Shown: positions 51,350 to 61,628, counted from the stretch's first letter. The stretch: DNA of 64,000 nucleotides from Micromonospora_I sp040659735 (GCF_040659735.1 NZ_JBFANZ010000003.1:196026-260025), one strand, 5' to 3'. Notes: generated by a model not told the origin, from the letters alone. A program made the numbers and translations.

Positions 51350-51428
51350 AGCTGGATGTTAGCGGTCTCAACTCACCAAGCCGTACGTACGGATTGCATC
51401 GCCCGCCGCCACCTGACACGATCGACTC

Positions 51429-52013
51429 ATGCCCCGGGTAAGCCAGGATCAACTCGACGCGCGCCGCCACGAGATTCTCGCGGCGGCGCGGGCCTGCTTC
51501 TCCCGGCACGGCTACGAGGGCGCGACGGTTCGCCGCTTGGAGGACGCCACCGGGCTGTCCCGCGGGGCCATCTTCCACCACTTCCGCGACAAGGACTCTC
51601 TCTTCCTCGCCGTCGCCGAGGACGACGCGGCCGCGATGGTCGAGACGGTGGCGCGCAACGGTCTGGTGCAGGTGATGCGCGACCTGCTCGAGCGCGCCAA
51701 GTCCCCGGACACGACGGGGTGGCTCGGCACGCAACTGGAGGTGTCGCGGCGGCTCCGCACCGATCCGGCCTTCGCGAAGCGCTGGGCGGAACGCTCGGCG
51801 GCCATCGCGGAGGCGACCCGGGAGCGACTGATGCGCCAGCGCGACGCCGGGGTGCTGCGCGAGGACATCCCCCTCGATGTGCTGACGCGCTTTCTGGAGC
51901 TCGCCTACGACGGCCTCGTGCTGCACCTCGCCATGGGCCGCCCGGCGGGCGACCTCGGCCCGGTCCTCGACCTGGTCGAGGAGGCGGTGCGCCGCCGCCC
52001 CACGAAAAGCTGA
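51429..52013 (+). CDS. acnR: TetR family regulator resembling AcnR, aconitase repressor
   Basis: A 194-residue TetR regulator. The DNA-binding domain reads ACFSRHGYEGATVRRLEDAT, then GLSRGAIFHHFRDKDSLFLA, and the C-terminal domain ends PVLDLVEEAVRRR. This closely follows corynebacterial AcnR as I recall it, including GYEGATVRRLE and FHHF. AcnR represses aconitase. Here acnR is not adjacent to acnA but about 3.2 kb past its end, separated by four unrelated genes. A candidate AcnR box lies before acnA. Identification is by recalled similarity, so moderate. Confidence 0.75.
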   Translation: MPRVSQDQLDARRHEILAAARACFSRHGYEGATVRRLEDATGLSRGAIFHHFRDKDSLFLAVAEDDAAAMVETVARNGLVQVMRDLLERAKSPDTTGWLGTQLEVSRRLRTDPAFAKRWAERSAAIAEATRERLMRQRDAGVLREDIPLDVLTRFLELAYDGLVLHLAMGRPAGDLGPVLDLVEEAVRRRPTKS

Positions 52014-52117
52014 TCTTCGCGGCGATCCCGACGGCCGCGCCGCGACGATCTTTGCCGAGCTGGCGTCCCTGTCCCACAATGAGGCCCCGTCCCCCTCAAC
52101 GGACAGGAGCAACTCCG

Positions 52118-53029
52118 ATGACTGTGCTGGCCGCGCCAGGTGACACGTGGGGCATCTCGGGCCCGGCGTTCCTACTGATCTTCTTCGTCGCGGCCGCCGC
52201 GCTGACCGTGGCCGCCCTGCTGCACCGCGTGTTCCTCTTCGCCGGCGGGCGTGACGTGCGCGCCGAGCAGTTGACCCCGGAGCAGGCGGCCTACCTCAAC
52301 GGGGGCGACCGGCTCGCCGTTTACACCGCGCTCGGGGGGCTCCGTGCCGCGGGCGCGATCGGCACGGCGTCGGGCGGGGCGCTCGCCGTGACCGCGCAGA
52401 TGCCCGCCGGGACCACGCCACTCGGGCAGGCGATCTACAACGCCGCCGGACAAGGGGTCCGCACGCGGGGCCTCACCACCCATCCGTGGGTCGCTGCGGC
52501 GCTCGGGCAGCTGCGTGAGTCGCTCCAACGCGCCGGCCTCGCTGTCACCGCGGACCAGCGCCGCGCCGCGCGCCTGGTGCCGCTTCTGATGCTCGGCCTG
52601 GTCGCCCTCGGCGCGCTCCGGATCGCGGCCGGGATCGCCGGCGCCAAACCGGTGCTGTTTCTCGTGCTCCTGCTCGCCCCGGTCACCGTCGTGACGCTGG
52701 TGCTGCTGTTCGTCGTGCCGCGACAGACCCGGGCGGCGAAGGCCGCGCTGCGCGACCTGCGGGTCAGGAACCGGCACCTGTCGCCGGCCAGCCGTCCCGC
52801 CTACGCGACCTATGGCGCGGCGGGCGCGGCGATGGGCGTCGCGCTCTTCGGGACCGCCTCGCTCTGGGCGTTCGACCCCGCCTTCGCCGCCGAGGCCGAG
52901 GTGCAGCGCAACCTCGCGGCGGGACACGGCACCAGCACCAGTTCCAGCTCCAGCGGCAGCTCGTGCGGTGGCGGCAGCTCCTGCGGTGGCGGAGGGGGCT
53001 GCGGCGGCGGAGGGGGCTGTGGCGGATGA
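52118..53029 (+). CDS. TIGR04222-like membrane protein with Cys-Gly-rich C-terminal tail
   Basis: A 303-residue membrane protein. Helices lie at about 14-40, 152-172, 178-200 and 230-252. The segment between helices 1 and 2 is a soluble domain of about 110 residues (EQLTPEQAAYLNGGDRLAVY) that fits the TIGR04222 family. The C-terminal tail, from about residue 262, is Ser/Gly-rich with Cys at 283, 289, 295 and 301, exactly six residues apart. Translation is coupled to an MNIO enzyme by an ATGA overlap. The regular cysteines look like modification sites. SD ACAGGAG before the ATG. Confidence 0.85.
   Translation: MTVLAAPGDTWGISGPAFLLIFFVAAAALTVAALLHRVFLFAGGRDVRAEQLTPEQAAYLNGGDRLAVYTALGGLRAAGAIGTASGGALAVTAQMPAGTTPLGQAIYNAAGQGVRTRGLTTHPWVAAALGQLRESLQRAGLAVTADQRRAARLVPLLMLGLVALGALRIAAGIAGAKPVLFLVLLLAPVTVVTLVLLFVVPRQTRAAKAALRDLRVRNRHLSPASRPAYATYGAAGAAMGVALFGTASLWAFDPAFAAEAEVQRNLAAGHGTSTSSSSSGSSCGGGSSCGGGGGCGGGGGCGG
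52964..53026 (+). repeat. 18-bp tandem repeat encoding the Cys-Gly tail
   Basis: Three full 18-bp units and a half unit, each beginning TGC/TGT and encoding Cys-Gly-Gly-Gly-(Gly/Ser)-(Gly/Ser). Units differ only at a few bases. The last half-unit runs into the ATG of the next gene. The repeat keeps cysteines in register every six residues and could change length by slippage. Confidence 0.85.
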
Positions 53030-53847
53030 CCCCGCAGGCGTACGGAGTGGGCATCGGGTGGCGCCCGGAGATCTCCGGGTTCATCGCCGAGCTGCCCGGG
53101 CTGCGGTTCGTCGAGGTCGTCGCGGAGACCGTGCCGGACACCGGCCCGGTGCCCGAGGGACTGGCCGAGCTGGCCGGGCGCGGCGTCGCGGTCGTACCCC
53201 ACGGGGTGAAGCTCTCGCTCGGCGGCGCCGAGCCGGTCGACCCGGAGCGGGTCACGCACCTGGCCCGGGTCGCCGAGCTGGTCGGGGCGCCACTGGTCAG
53301 CGAGCACATCGCGTTCGTGCGCGCGGGCGGGGTCGAGGCGGGACATCTGCTGCCCCTGCCGCGCAGCCGGGCGGCGGTCGACGCCGTGGTCGCCAATGTG
53401 GCCCGAGCGCAGGCCGAGCTGCCGGTGCCGATCGCGCTGGAGCCGATCGCCGCGCTCTTCGACTGGCCCGACGACGAACTGGACGAGGCCGAGTTCCTCA
53501 CCGAGATCCTCGACCGCACCGGGGCGCTGCTCCTGCTCGACGTGGCCAATGTCTACGCCAACGCGGTCAACCGGGGCACCGATCCGGTCGCGCTGCTCGA
53601 CCGGTTGCCGTTGGAGCGGATCGCGTACGTGCACGTCGCGGGTGGGACGGAGCACGACGGGATCTACCACGACACGCACACGGATCCGGTCCCGTCCCCC
53701 GTCCTCGACCTGGTCCGCGCGCTCTGCGCACGGCACCGGCCACCGGCCCTGCTGCTCGAACGCGACGGCCACTATCCGCCGGCCGACGTGCTCCGCGCCG
53801 AGCTCGACGCGATCGCCGCGGCCGGCGGATACCCGGCGGTGACGTGA
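53026..53847 (+). CDS. DUF692 / MNIO family oxidative enzyme
   Basis: A 273-residue TIM-barrel protein of the DUF692 family, now called multinuclear non-heme iron oxidases (MNIO), relatives of MbnB. Signature segments are VGIGWRPE, VPHGVKLSLGG, VSEHIAFV (His), ALEPIAALF (Glu), LLLDVANVYANAVNRG (Asp, Asn) and VHVAGGTEHDGIYHDTHTD (His/Asp). Known MNIOs modify Cys or other residues of peptides, using a partner protein. It is translationally coupled to the Cys-rich membrane protein and to a small partner gene by ATGA and GTGA overlaps. The Cys tail is the obvious candidate substrate. The metal ligands are assigned by recall. Confidence 0.88.
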   Translation: MTPQAYGVGIGWRPEISGFIAELPGLRFVEVVAETVPDTGPVPEGLAELAGRGVAVVPHGVKLSLGGAEPVDPERVTHLARVAELVGAPLVSEHIAFVRAGGVEAGHLLPLPRSRAAVDAVVANVARAQAELPVPIALEPIAALFDWPDDELDEAEFLTEILDRTGALLLLDVANVYANAVNRGTDPVALLDRLPLERIAYVHVAGGTEHDGIYHDTHTDPVPSPVLDLVRALCARHRPPALLLERDGHYPPADVLRAELDAIAAAGGYPAVT

Positions 53848-54305
53848 ACCCGCCACCGGCGCACGACCTGGCCGCGCGGCAGGCGGAACTCGTCGCGGCG
53901 CTGGTGTCCGGGGCGCCCGTCCCCGCCGGCTTCGACGCCCGGCTCGTCGGCGTCGCCCGGACCGCCCTGCTGCGCAAGCGCGCCGGCGACGTGGCGCGGC
54001 ACTGGCCGTTGCTCGCCGCCGGGTTCGGCCCGGACTGGGGGGCAACCTTCGCCCACTGGGCGGCGGGCCGCCCCACGCAGGGGTCGCTGCGCGACGGCTG
54101 GGATCTGGCGCGAGCGCTGGCGCGGAAGGGGGAGCTCCCCGCCCCCGCCGCCGAAGAGCTCGCCATCCGCGAGGCGGGGTGGCGCTACGACGGTGCGTCG
54201 TCGCCGCGCCCGCGTCGACTCCCGGCGGTGCGGCGTGCTCCGGGCGGCGTCGTGCTCCAGCTCGCCGGCCGGGTCCGGGTGCTGCGTCGTGACGGGGGCT
54301 CGTAG
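53844..54305 (+). CDS. Small partner protein of the MNIO enzyme
   Basis: A 153-residue soluble, mostly helical protein: DLAARQAELVAALVSG, FDARLVGVARTALLRKRAGD, WGATFAHWAAG. The RKRAGDVARHWP segment resembles actinobacterial proteins encoded next to DUF692 genes (SCO6045-like as I recall). In known MNIO systems a small partner protein recognises the substrate. Its GTG overlaps the MNIO stop codon, the third coupled gene of the trio. It is not a DUF2063 homologue by eye, and its function is inferred from context. Confidence 0.65.
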   Translation: MNPPPAHDLAARQAELVAALVSGAPVPAGFDARLVGVARTALLRKRAGDVARHWPLLAAGFGPDWGATFAHWAAGRPTQGSLRDGWDLARALARKGELPAPAAEELAIREAGWRYDGASSPRPRRLPAVRRAPGGVVLQLAGRVRVLRRDGGS

Positions 54306-54340
54306 CGCGGGTTCGGGCGCGGTACGGCAGGATCAGGTCC

Positions 54341-55102
54341 ATGGATCTCGGGCTGACAGACCGCGTGTACGTCCTGACCGGCGCCTCCCGGGGGCTCGGC
54401 TTCGCCACCGCCCAGGCCCTGGTGGCCGACGGGGCACGGGTGGTCATCTCGTCCCGGGACGAGACGAAAGTGACCGCTGCCGTCGCGACGCTCGGCGGCG
54501 CCGACCGGGCGGTGGGGATAATCGCCGACCTCGGCGAGCCCGGCACGGCGCAGCGCCTGGTCGACACGGCGCGGGAGCGCTTCGGGCGGCTCGACGGGGC
54601 ACTGATCTCGGTGGGCGGGCCCCCGCCCGGCACCGCCGCGCAGGCGACCGACGACCAGTGGCGGACGGCATTCGAGACGATCTTCCTCGGCATGGCGCGG
54701 GCCGCCCGCGCCGTCGCGGCAGCCCTGCCCGACGGCGGCGCGATCGGGCTGGTCCTCTCCACCTCGGTGCGCAGCCCCATCGCCGGACTCGGCATCTCCA
54801 ACGGCCTGCGTCCCGGCCTGGCCGGCATGGCCAAGGACATGGCCGACGAGTACGGTCCGCGCGGCGTACGGGTGGTCAGCCTGCTGCCCGGGCGGATCAT
54901 GACGGACCGCAACCGGGAACTCTTCGGCGCAGCGGCCGATCCGGAGCAGGCGCGGGCGCAGGCCGAGGCCGCCATCCCGCTGCGCCGGATCGGCGATCCC
55001 GCCGAGTTCGGCCGGGTCGCGGCGTTCGTGCTCTCCCCCGCCGCCAGCTACATGACCGGCATCGCGCTGCCCGTCGACGGCGGCGCCCTCCGCCCGATCT
55101 GA
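54341..55102 (+). CDS. SDR family oxidoreductase lacking canonical catalytic Tyr-Lys
   Basis: A 253-residue SDR-fold protein with cofactor motif TGASRGLGFATAQ and the C-terminal GIALPVDGGALRPI. The usual catalytic Tyr-x3-Lys is replaced: after the catalytic Ser region LVLSTSVRSP the motif reads GISNGLRPG, with Ser and Arg where Tyr and Lys are expected. Either the enzyme uses a different mechanism or it binds ligand without reduction. Weak SD; probably separate from the MNIO trio, although only 35 bp downstream of it. Confidence 0.82.
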   Translation: MDLGLTDRVYVLTGASRGLGFATAQALVADGARVVISSRDETKVTAAVATLGGADRAVGIIADLGEPGTAQRLVDTARERFGRLDGALISVGGPPPGTAAQATDDQWRTAFETIFLGMARAARAVAAALPDGGAIGLVLSTSVRSPIAGLGISNGLRPGLAGMAKDMADEYGPRGVRVVSLLPGRIMTDRNRELFGAAADPEQARAQAEAAIPLRRIGDPAEFGRVAAFVLSPAASYMTGIALPVDGGALRPI

Positions 55103-55108
55103 CGTGCT

Positions 55109-55654
55109 GTGCGGGTGAGACCCACGCGGGCGGAGTTGGCGGCGGCGGCAGGTCGAACTATTGCGGACGTGATCCGTCCTGATTTAAGGGTCCTCTTCTG
55201 CGGAATCAACCCGAGCCTCTACTCGGCGGCGACCGGGCACCACTTCGCGCGCCCGGGCAATCGCTTCTGGCCGGCCGTGCACCGCAGCGGCTTCACGGAA
55301 CGCCAACTGTCACCCGGGCAGCAGGATGAGCTGCTCACCGAAGGGCTCGGCATCACCAACATGGTCGCCCGGGCGACCGCCCGCGCCGACGAACTGAGCC
55401 GCGCCGAGTTGATCGCCGGCGCCGAGCGTCTCACCGAGCAGGTCCGCCGCTATCGGCCACAGTGGGTGGCGGTGGTCGGGGTGACGGCGTACCGGATCGG
55501 CTTCGGCTTGCCGAGGGCCACGCTGGGGCGGCAGACGGAGACGCTGGGCGGCGTCGGGCTCTGGGTCCTGCCCAACCCCAGCGGCCTCAACGCCCGGTTC
55601 CAACTCGACGATCTCGCCGCCCGGTTCGCCGAGCTACGCAGCGCGGTTCTCTGA
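55109..55654 (+). CDS. mug: G/U mismatch-specific uracil-DNA glycosylase
   Basis: A 181-residue DNA repair enzyme of the MUG/TDG group, excising uracil or thymine opposite guanine. It has VLFCGINPSLYSAATGHHFA (motif A GINPS), then RPGNRFWPAVH, and motif B NPSGLNARF. GTG start, six bases after the SDR stop codon, so the two genes may share a transcript. A second GTG two codons later is possible. Confidence 0.9.
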   Translation: MRVRPTRAELAAAAGRTIADVIRPDLRVLFCGINPSLYSAATGHHFARPGNRFWPAVHRSGFTERQLSPGQQDELLTEGLGITNMVARATARADELSRAELIAGAERLTEQVRRYRPQWVAVVGVTAYRIGFGLPRATLGRQTETLGGVGLWVLPNPSGLNARFQLDDLAARFAELRSAVL

Positions 55655-55709
55655 TTCATCCACCGATCGTCCGGCCCCGAGGCGCACCGCGCGGACGCGC
55701 CCATCGGGC

Positions 55710-56069
55710 TCATTCGTACCCGACCGCGGCCCGATCCCTGCCGTGCCGAGCGGCCCGCTCCATGATCATCTGCCCGAACAGCCCCGAGGGCCGATGGCAG
55801 TCCAGGCACAGGAAGTTGTCATCAAGACGCCGGCCACCGCAGTGATCACAGCAACCGCGGTCGCGCGGGTCGTGGTAACCGCGCAGCGCTTCCACGAGCG
55901 CGCGGGCGACGGGCGCGGTCAGCGTCAGCCGCACCTTGTCCACGGCGACATCCCCGGCGACGCGGACCTCGATCTCCCCCAGTACGGCAGCCGCGGGATC
56001 AACAGCATCGATCCGGTCGACGAAGTCCCGCAGCGTCGCAACAACATCATCAGGTGCCGACGAGGTCAT
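55710..56069 (-). CDS. Hypothetical zinc-ribbon protein
   Basis: A 119-residue protein. The N-terminal 70 residues look like a small helical/strand domain (DVVATLRDFVDRIDAVDP); the C-terminal part has two CxxC pairs in CCDHCGG and CLDCHRP that could bind one zinc. Family not recognised. The gene sits between the glycosylase and ABC transporter genes and shows strong actinobacterial codon bias. Confidence 0.6.
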   Translation of the reverse strand: MTSSAPDDVVATLRDFVDRIDAVDPAAAVLGEIEVRVAGDVAVDKVRLTLTAPVARALVEALRGYHDPRDRGCCDHCGGRRLDDNFLCLDCHRPSGLFGQMIMERAARHGRDRAAVGYE

Positions 56070-56103
56070 GCCTCACCCTACTGTCGCGCGCCCGCCGTAC
56101 GCG

Positions 56104-58071
56104 TCAGGCGTCGTAGTCGCGACTCGGCACCGTGATCACCGGCTCGGGCCCCACCTCGTCCACGTACGGCACGGGCGAGTCGGCGACCGCGAACTGCGTG
56201 CGGTAGAGCTCGGCGTAGAGGCCGCCCGCCGCGACCAGCTCCTCGTGTCGTCCCTGCTCGACGATCTTTCCCCCGTCGAGCACCAGGATCTGGTCGGCGT
56301 CGCGGACGGTGGAGAGCCGGTGCGCGATCACCAGCGCGGTGCGGCCGCTCAGGGCGACCGCCAACGCGCGCTGCACCGCCGCCTCCGACTCGGAGTCGAG
56401 GTGCGCCGTGGCCTCGTCGAGGATCACGATCGACGGCGCCTTGAGCAGCAGCCGGGCGATCGCGATGCGCTGCTTCTCGCCGCCAGAGAACCGGTAGCCG
56501 CGCTCGCCGACCATCGTCTCCAGCCCGTCCGGGAGCGAGCGGACCAGATCGGCGACCTGGGCGCCGCGCAGCGCCGCCCAGAGTTCGTCGTCGGTCGCGT
56601 CGACCTTGGCGTAGCGGAGGTTTTCCGCGATGGTCTCGTGGAACAGGTGCGAGTCCTGGGTGACCACGCCGATCGTGTCGCGCAGCGAGGCCATCGTCGC
56701 GTCCCGGACGTCGACGCCACCGACCCGCACCTCGCCCTCGGTGACGTCGTACACCCGCGACACCAGCATCGACGTGGTGGACTTGCCGGCCCCCGAGGGA
56801 CCGACCAGCGCCACCATCTGACCCGGTTCGACGGTGAAGGAGACGCCGCGCAGCACCGGCTCGGCGACGGTGCGGTCGAGGGCGGCGACATCCTCCAGCG
56901 AGGCGAGCGAGACGTCGGCCGCGCTGGGGTAGCGGAAGCGCACGTCGCGGAACTCCAGCCGGCCCGAGCCGCGCGGGATCGCGACCGCGTCCGGCTTTTC
57001 CGCGATGGAGGGGGCCAGGTCGAGAATCTCGAAGACCCGGTCGAAGGAGACCAGGGCGCTCATCACGTCGACGCGGACGTTGGAGAGCGCGGTGAGCGGG
57101 CCGTAGAGGCGGGTGAGCAGCAACGCGAGGGTGACCACCGTGCCGGCGGTGACCGCGCCGGTGACCGCGAGCCAGCCGCCGAGGCCGTAGGTGAGCGCCT
57201 GGGCGAGCGAGGCGACGAGCAGCATGGCGACGAAGAAGGTCCGCGAGTACATCGCCGACTGGATGCCGATGTCCTTGACCCGGGCGGCCCGGTCGCCGAA
57301 GCGCTGCGCCTCGACGTCGGGGCTGCCGAAGAGCTTGACCAGCAGCGCGCCGGACACCCCGAACCGCTCCGTCATCGTGGCGTTCATCTGCGCGTCCAGG
57401 TTGTAGGACTCGCGAGTGATTTCGGCGAGCCGCCGCCCGACGCGGCGGGCCGGCACGATGAAGATCGGCAACAGCACGAGGGAGAGCGCGGTGATCTGCC
57501 AGGAGAGGGTGAACATCACCGCAGCGGTCAGCACCAGCTGAATCACGTTGCTGACCACGCCGGAGAGCGTGGAGGTGAAGGCGCGCTGCGCCCCCAACAC
57601 GTCGTTGTTGAGACGACTGACCAGCGCGCCGGTCTGGGTGCGGGTGAAGAACTGCAGCGGCATGCGCTGCACGTGGTCGTAGACCTGGGTGCGCAGGTCG
57701 AGGATTATCCCCTCGCCGATGCGCGCGGAATACCAGCGCTGCGCCAACGACAGGAACGCGTCCGCGACCGCGAGCCCGGCGATGAAGAACGCCAGGCGGA
57801 TCACGGCGGCGCCCGCCTGCGATCCGCCGCGGTTGATCGTGTTGATCACGTCGCCGGCGAGCACGGGCGTCGCGACGCCGATGACCGCCGCGACCACCAC
57901 CGTGATCAGGAAGACGGCGATGTCCCGCCGGTACGGGCGGGCGAACGCGACGATCCGGCGAGCGGTGCCACGGCTGAGCCGATGACCCCGCACCTCGTCG
58001 CTGTTGCGCATCGAGCGCAACATGCTCCAGCCGGCCATGCCATTGGCGCCGGCCATCGGGTTGGGGGACAC
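56104..58071 (-). CDS. ABC transporter, fused permease and ATPase
   Basis: A 655-residue half-transporter. The N-terminal ABC_membrane domain has six helices (for example IAVFLITVVVAAVIGVATPV and LVLTAAVMFTLSW). The ATPase domain has Walker A GPSGAGKST, Q-loop VTQDSHLFHE, signature FSGGEKQR, Walker B IVILDEAT and H-loop IAHRLST. It would export a lipid or drug as a homodimer or with a partner not visible here. GTG start with GGAGGT upstream. Likely an independent unit. Confidence 0.92.
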   Translation of the reverse strand: MSPNPMAGANGMAGWSMLRSMRNSDEVRGHRLSRGTARRIVAFARPYRRDIAVFLITVVVAAVIGVATPVLAGDVINTINRGGSQAGAAVIRLAFFIAGLAVADAFLSLAQRWYSARIGEGIILDLRTQVYDHVQRMPLQFFTRTQTGALVSRLNNDVLGAQRAFTSTLSGVVSNVIQLVLTAAVMFTLSWQITALSLVLLPIFIVPARRVGRRLAEITRESYNLDAQMNATMTERFGVSGALLVKLFGSPDVEAQRFGDRAARVKDIGIQSAMYSRTFFVAMLLVASLAQALTYGLGGWLAVTGAVTAGTVVTLALLLTRLYGPLTALSNVRVDVMSALVSFDRVFEILDLAPSIAEKPDAVAIPRGSGRLEFRDVRFRYPSAADVSLASLEDVAALDRTVAEPVLRGVSFTVEPGQMVALVGPSGAGKSTTSMLVSRVYDVTEGEVRVGGVDVRDATMASLRDTIGVVTQDSHLFHETIAENLRYAKVDATDDELWAALRGAQVADLVRSLPDGLETMVGERGYRFSGGEKQRIAIARLLLKAPSIVILDEATAHLDSESEAAVQRALAVALSGRTALVIAHRLSTVRDADQILVLDGGKIVEQGRHEELVAAGGLYAELYRTQFAVADSPVPYVDEVGPEPVITVPSRDYDA

Positions 58072-58163
58072 CGCTACCTCCGTTGTCGCCTGCAGTCGGA
58101 TTCAGTGTTCCCGACGCCTACGACAACCAGCGAAGTAATCTCGTTCTTCCCAAACGGTCCTTA

Positions 58164-58961
58164 CTATTCACCCTGCCCGGCCAGATCCCGGAGCCGGCGG
58201 GTCTGCGCCTCACGCTCCGCCCGCTGCTGATCCGCCGGCGACCGCCCCGACGCCCCCGCGATCAGCGCCTTGATCTCGATCACCGCATCACGGTTGCCCG
58301 AGAGGATCGCGGCGGCAAGGTCACGGGTGGCCGCGTCGAGCTCCGCACGGGGAACGACGACGTTCGCCAACCCGATCCGCTCCGCCTCGGTCGCGTCGAG
58401 GCGACGACCGGTCGCACAGATCTCCAACGCGCGCGCATATCCCACGAGCTCGACGAGACGCTTCGTACCGGCCAGGTCGGGCACCAGCCCGAGCGTCACC
58501 TCGGCCATCGACATCCGGGCATCATCGGCGAGCACCCGCAGGTCGCAGGCGAGCGCCAACTGGAAACCGGCGCCGATCGCGTGCCCCTGCACCGCGGCGA
58601 TGGAGATGATGTCCGGGCGGTGCAGCCAGGTGAAACCCTCCTGGAACTCCCCGATGCGGTCCGCGCACTCCTGCGGCGAGAGCCGGACCAGCTCGGCGAA
58701 GGAACCGGGCGCGGGATCCGACGGAGCCGACGAGGCACCGCCCGCGACTCCGCTGGCCACGGAGAGGTCGAGCCCAGCGGAAAAGGCCCGACCCTCACCC
58801 CGCACCACGACCACCCGTACGTCACCGGGAAGGTCGCGGGAGAACTCACGCATTGCCTGCCACATGGCGGGGGTCTGCGCATTGAGCACGTCGGGCCGGT
58901 CCAACGTCACTGTCGCGACCGGCCCGTCGCAATCCAGCCGCACTCCGCCGTTCGACGTCAT
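58164..58961 (-). CDS. Enoyl-CoA hydratase/isomerase family protein
   Basis: A 265-residue crotonase. Features are VATVTLDRPDVLNAQTPAMW, the oxyanion hole in RAFSAGLDLS and GHAIGAGFQLALACDLRV, and GLVPDLAGTKRLVELVG. One catalytic Glu is expected in the MAEVTLGLVPD segment, where the Glu is present. An insert of about 25 Ser/Pro-rich residues between the two parts is unusual. It hydrates enoyl-CoAs in beta-oxidation or a secondary pathway. No ribosome binding site stronger than GGGG is visible. Confidence 0.88.
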   Translation of the reverse strand: MTSNGGVRLDCDGPVATVTLDRPDVLNAQTPAMWQAMREFSRDLPGDVRVVVVRGEGRAFSAGLDLSVASGVAGGASSAPSDPAPGSFAELVRLSPQECADRIGEFQEGFTWLHRPDIISIAAVQGHAIGAGFQLALACDLRVLADDARMSMAEVTLGLVPDLAGTKRLVELVGYARALEICATGRRLDATEAERIGLANVVVPRAELDAATRDLAAAILSGNRDAVIEIKALIAGASGRSPADQQRAEREAQTRRLRDLAGQGE

Positions 58962-59007
58962 CGGGGGTCCTGACCGACGGCGGAGGCGGAACGGGCTGAT
59001 GTGCTGG

Positions 59008-59235
59008 TCACGCCTTCTTGCGACGACGGGCGCCGCCGCGCTGACGCAGTTGAACGCCGGATTCGGTGAGCACACGGTGAACGAACCCGTATGAGCGGCC
59101 GGTGGAGGCCGCCAGAGCACGAATACTCTCTCCCGAGGTGTACCGCTTGACCAGGTCCTTGGCGAGCGTCTGACGCTCGGCCCCAACGATTCGGCGACCC
59201 TTCTCAGTGCTGGTGGCTGTGCCGGTGGCTGCCAT
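59008..59235 (-). CDS. Small helix-turn-helix DNA-binding protein
   Basis: A 75-residue basic protein: LAKDLVKRYTSGESIRALAAST, then GRSYGFVHRVLTESGVQLRQRG, a compact HTH with a basic C-terminal tail GARRRKKA. This small HTH protein is conserved in Actinobacteria and may be nucleoid-associated or regulatory. GAGGA lies six bases before the ATG. Confidence 0.85.
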   Translation of the reverse strand: MAATGTATSTEKGRRIVGAERQTLAKDLVKRYTSGESIRALAASTGRSYGFVHRVLTESGVQLRQRGGARRRKKA

Positions 59236-59374
59236 CTTGATTCCTCACGTCCCAGACTGTGCGGTTCGGTACGGTCCCACCTATTAGACCGCCTCGGACG
59301 ATCATGCGCTAGATATCGACTGTTCGCCAACCGACACGCACAGCACTGTCGCTAACCCGATAGCGTGTTGGGCC

Positions 59375-59993
59375 GTGGTATGTGAAGAGTCAGAGACATC
59401 TCGCCGAAACGAACGGCTTGACCTGCTCCTCTGGCTCACGCTGACAGTTTTCGGAATGACGTTCACCTATTTCGCCGTTCGCGGCGGCGCACGCTCGGGA
59501 GCGCCGGCGCACCGTTTCTCGGGGCGTACCGGCTGGCTCTCCAACCGGGCACCGTGCTCGCCCCGAGGGTGGCCGCCGGGGTGCTCGTGCTGGCCGCCCG
59601 CCGGTGGTGGGACCGGCTCACCTGCCGACATTCCTCGCCACCGGCTATCTCGCGGCGTTCGCCTGGGCCGTTTCGCTGGCTGGTGGACGGCGTCTCCGGG
59701 CTGACCCGCGGCCTGACCGGACCCGACACGCACCTGGTCGGAGTCGGCGATGTCGGCGACGGTCCGCTGGACTATCTGCGCTCGTTCAGCGCGCAGACCA
59801 CCGACCAGTCCGCCGGCACCCGCGTACGCGGTGTGGCTGGCCGTCAGCATGGACGCGCTGGTCGCGTTTCTGGGCGCGGCGATGGTGACGGCCGGGGTGC
59901 GGGCGAGCGCCCGTGCCCGCTCCCCTGTTGCTGGTCGCCACCGGCGCGGTCACCGCCGTGCTGACCGAGGCCGTGCTCGCCACGCCGTGGTGA
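59375..59993 (+). pseudogene. Multiply frameshifted membrane-protein pseudogene
   Basis: Fragments of one membrane protein appear in successive frames: LLLWLTLTVFGMTFTYFAVRG, then LAPRVAAGVLVLAARRWW, LPTFLATGYLAAFAWAVSLA, VSGLTRGLTGPDTHLVGVGD, AYAVWLAVSMDALVAFLGAA and LLLVATGAVTAVLTEAVLATP before a stop. At least five frame changes are needed, so the gene is decayed, with a large central part also missing. The order and content suggest a glycosyltransferase-like multi-pass membrane protein. Between ABC-F and HTH genes. Confidence 0.8.
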
Positions 59994-60023
59994 GCCGCCG
60001 CCGACCAGCGCGACGCGCACCGG

Positions 60024-61628
<1,605 letters not shown>

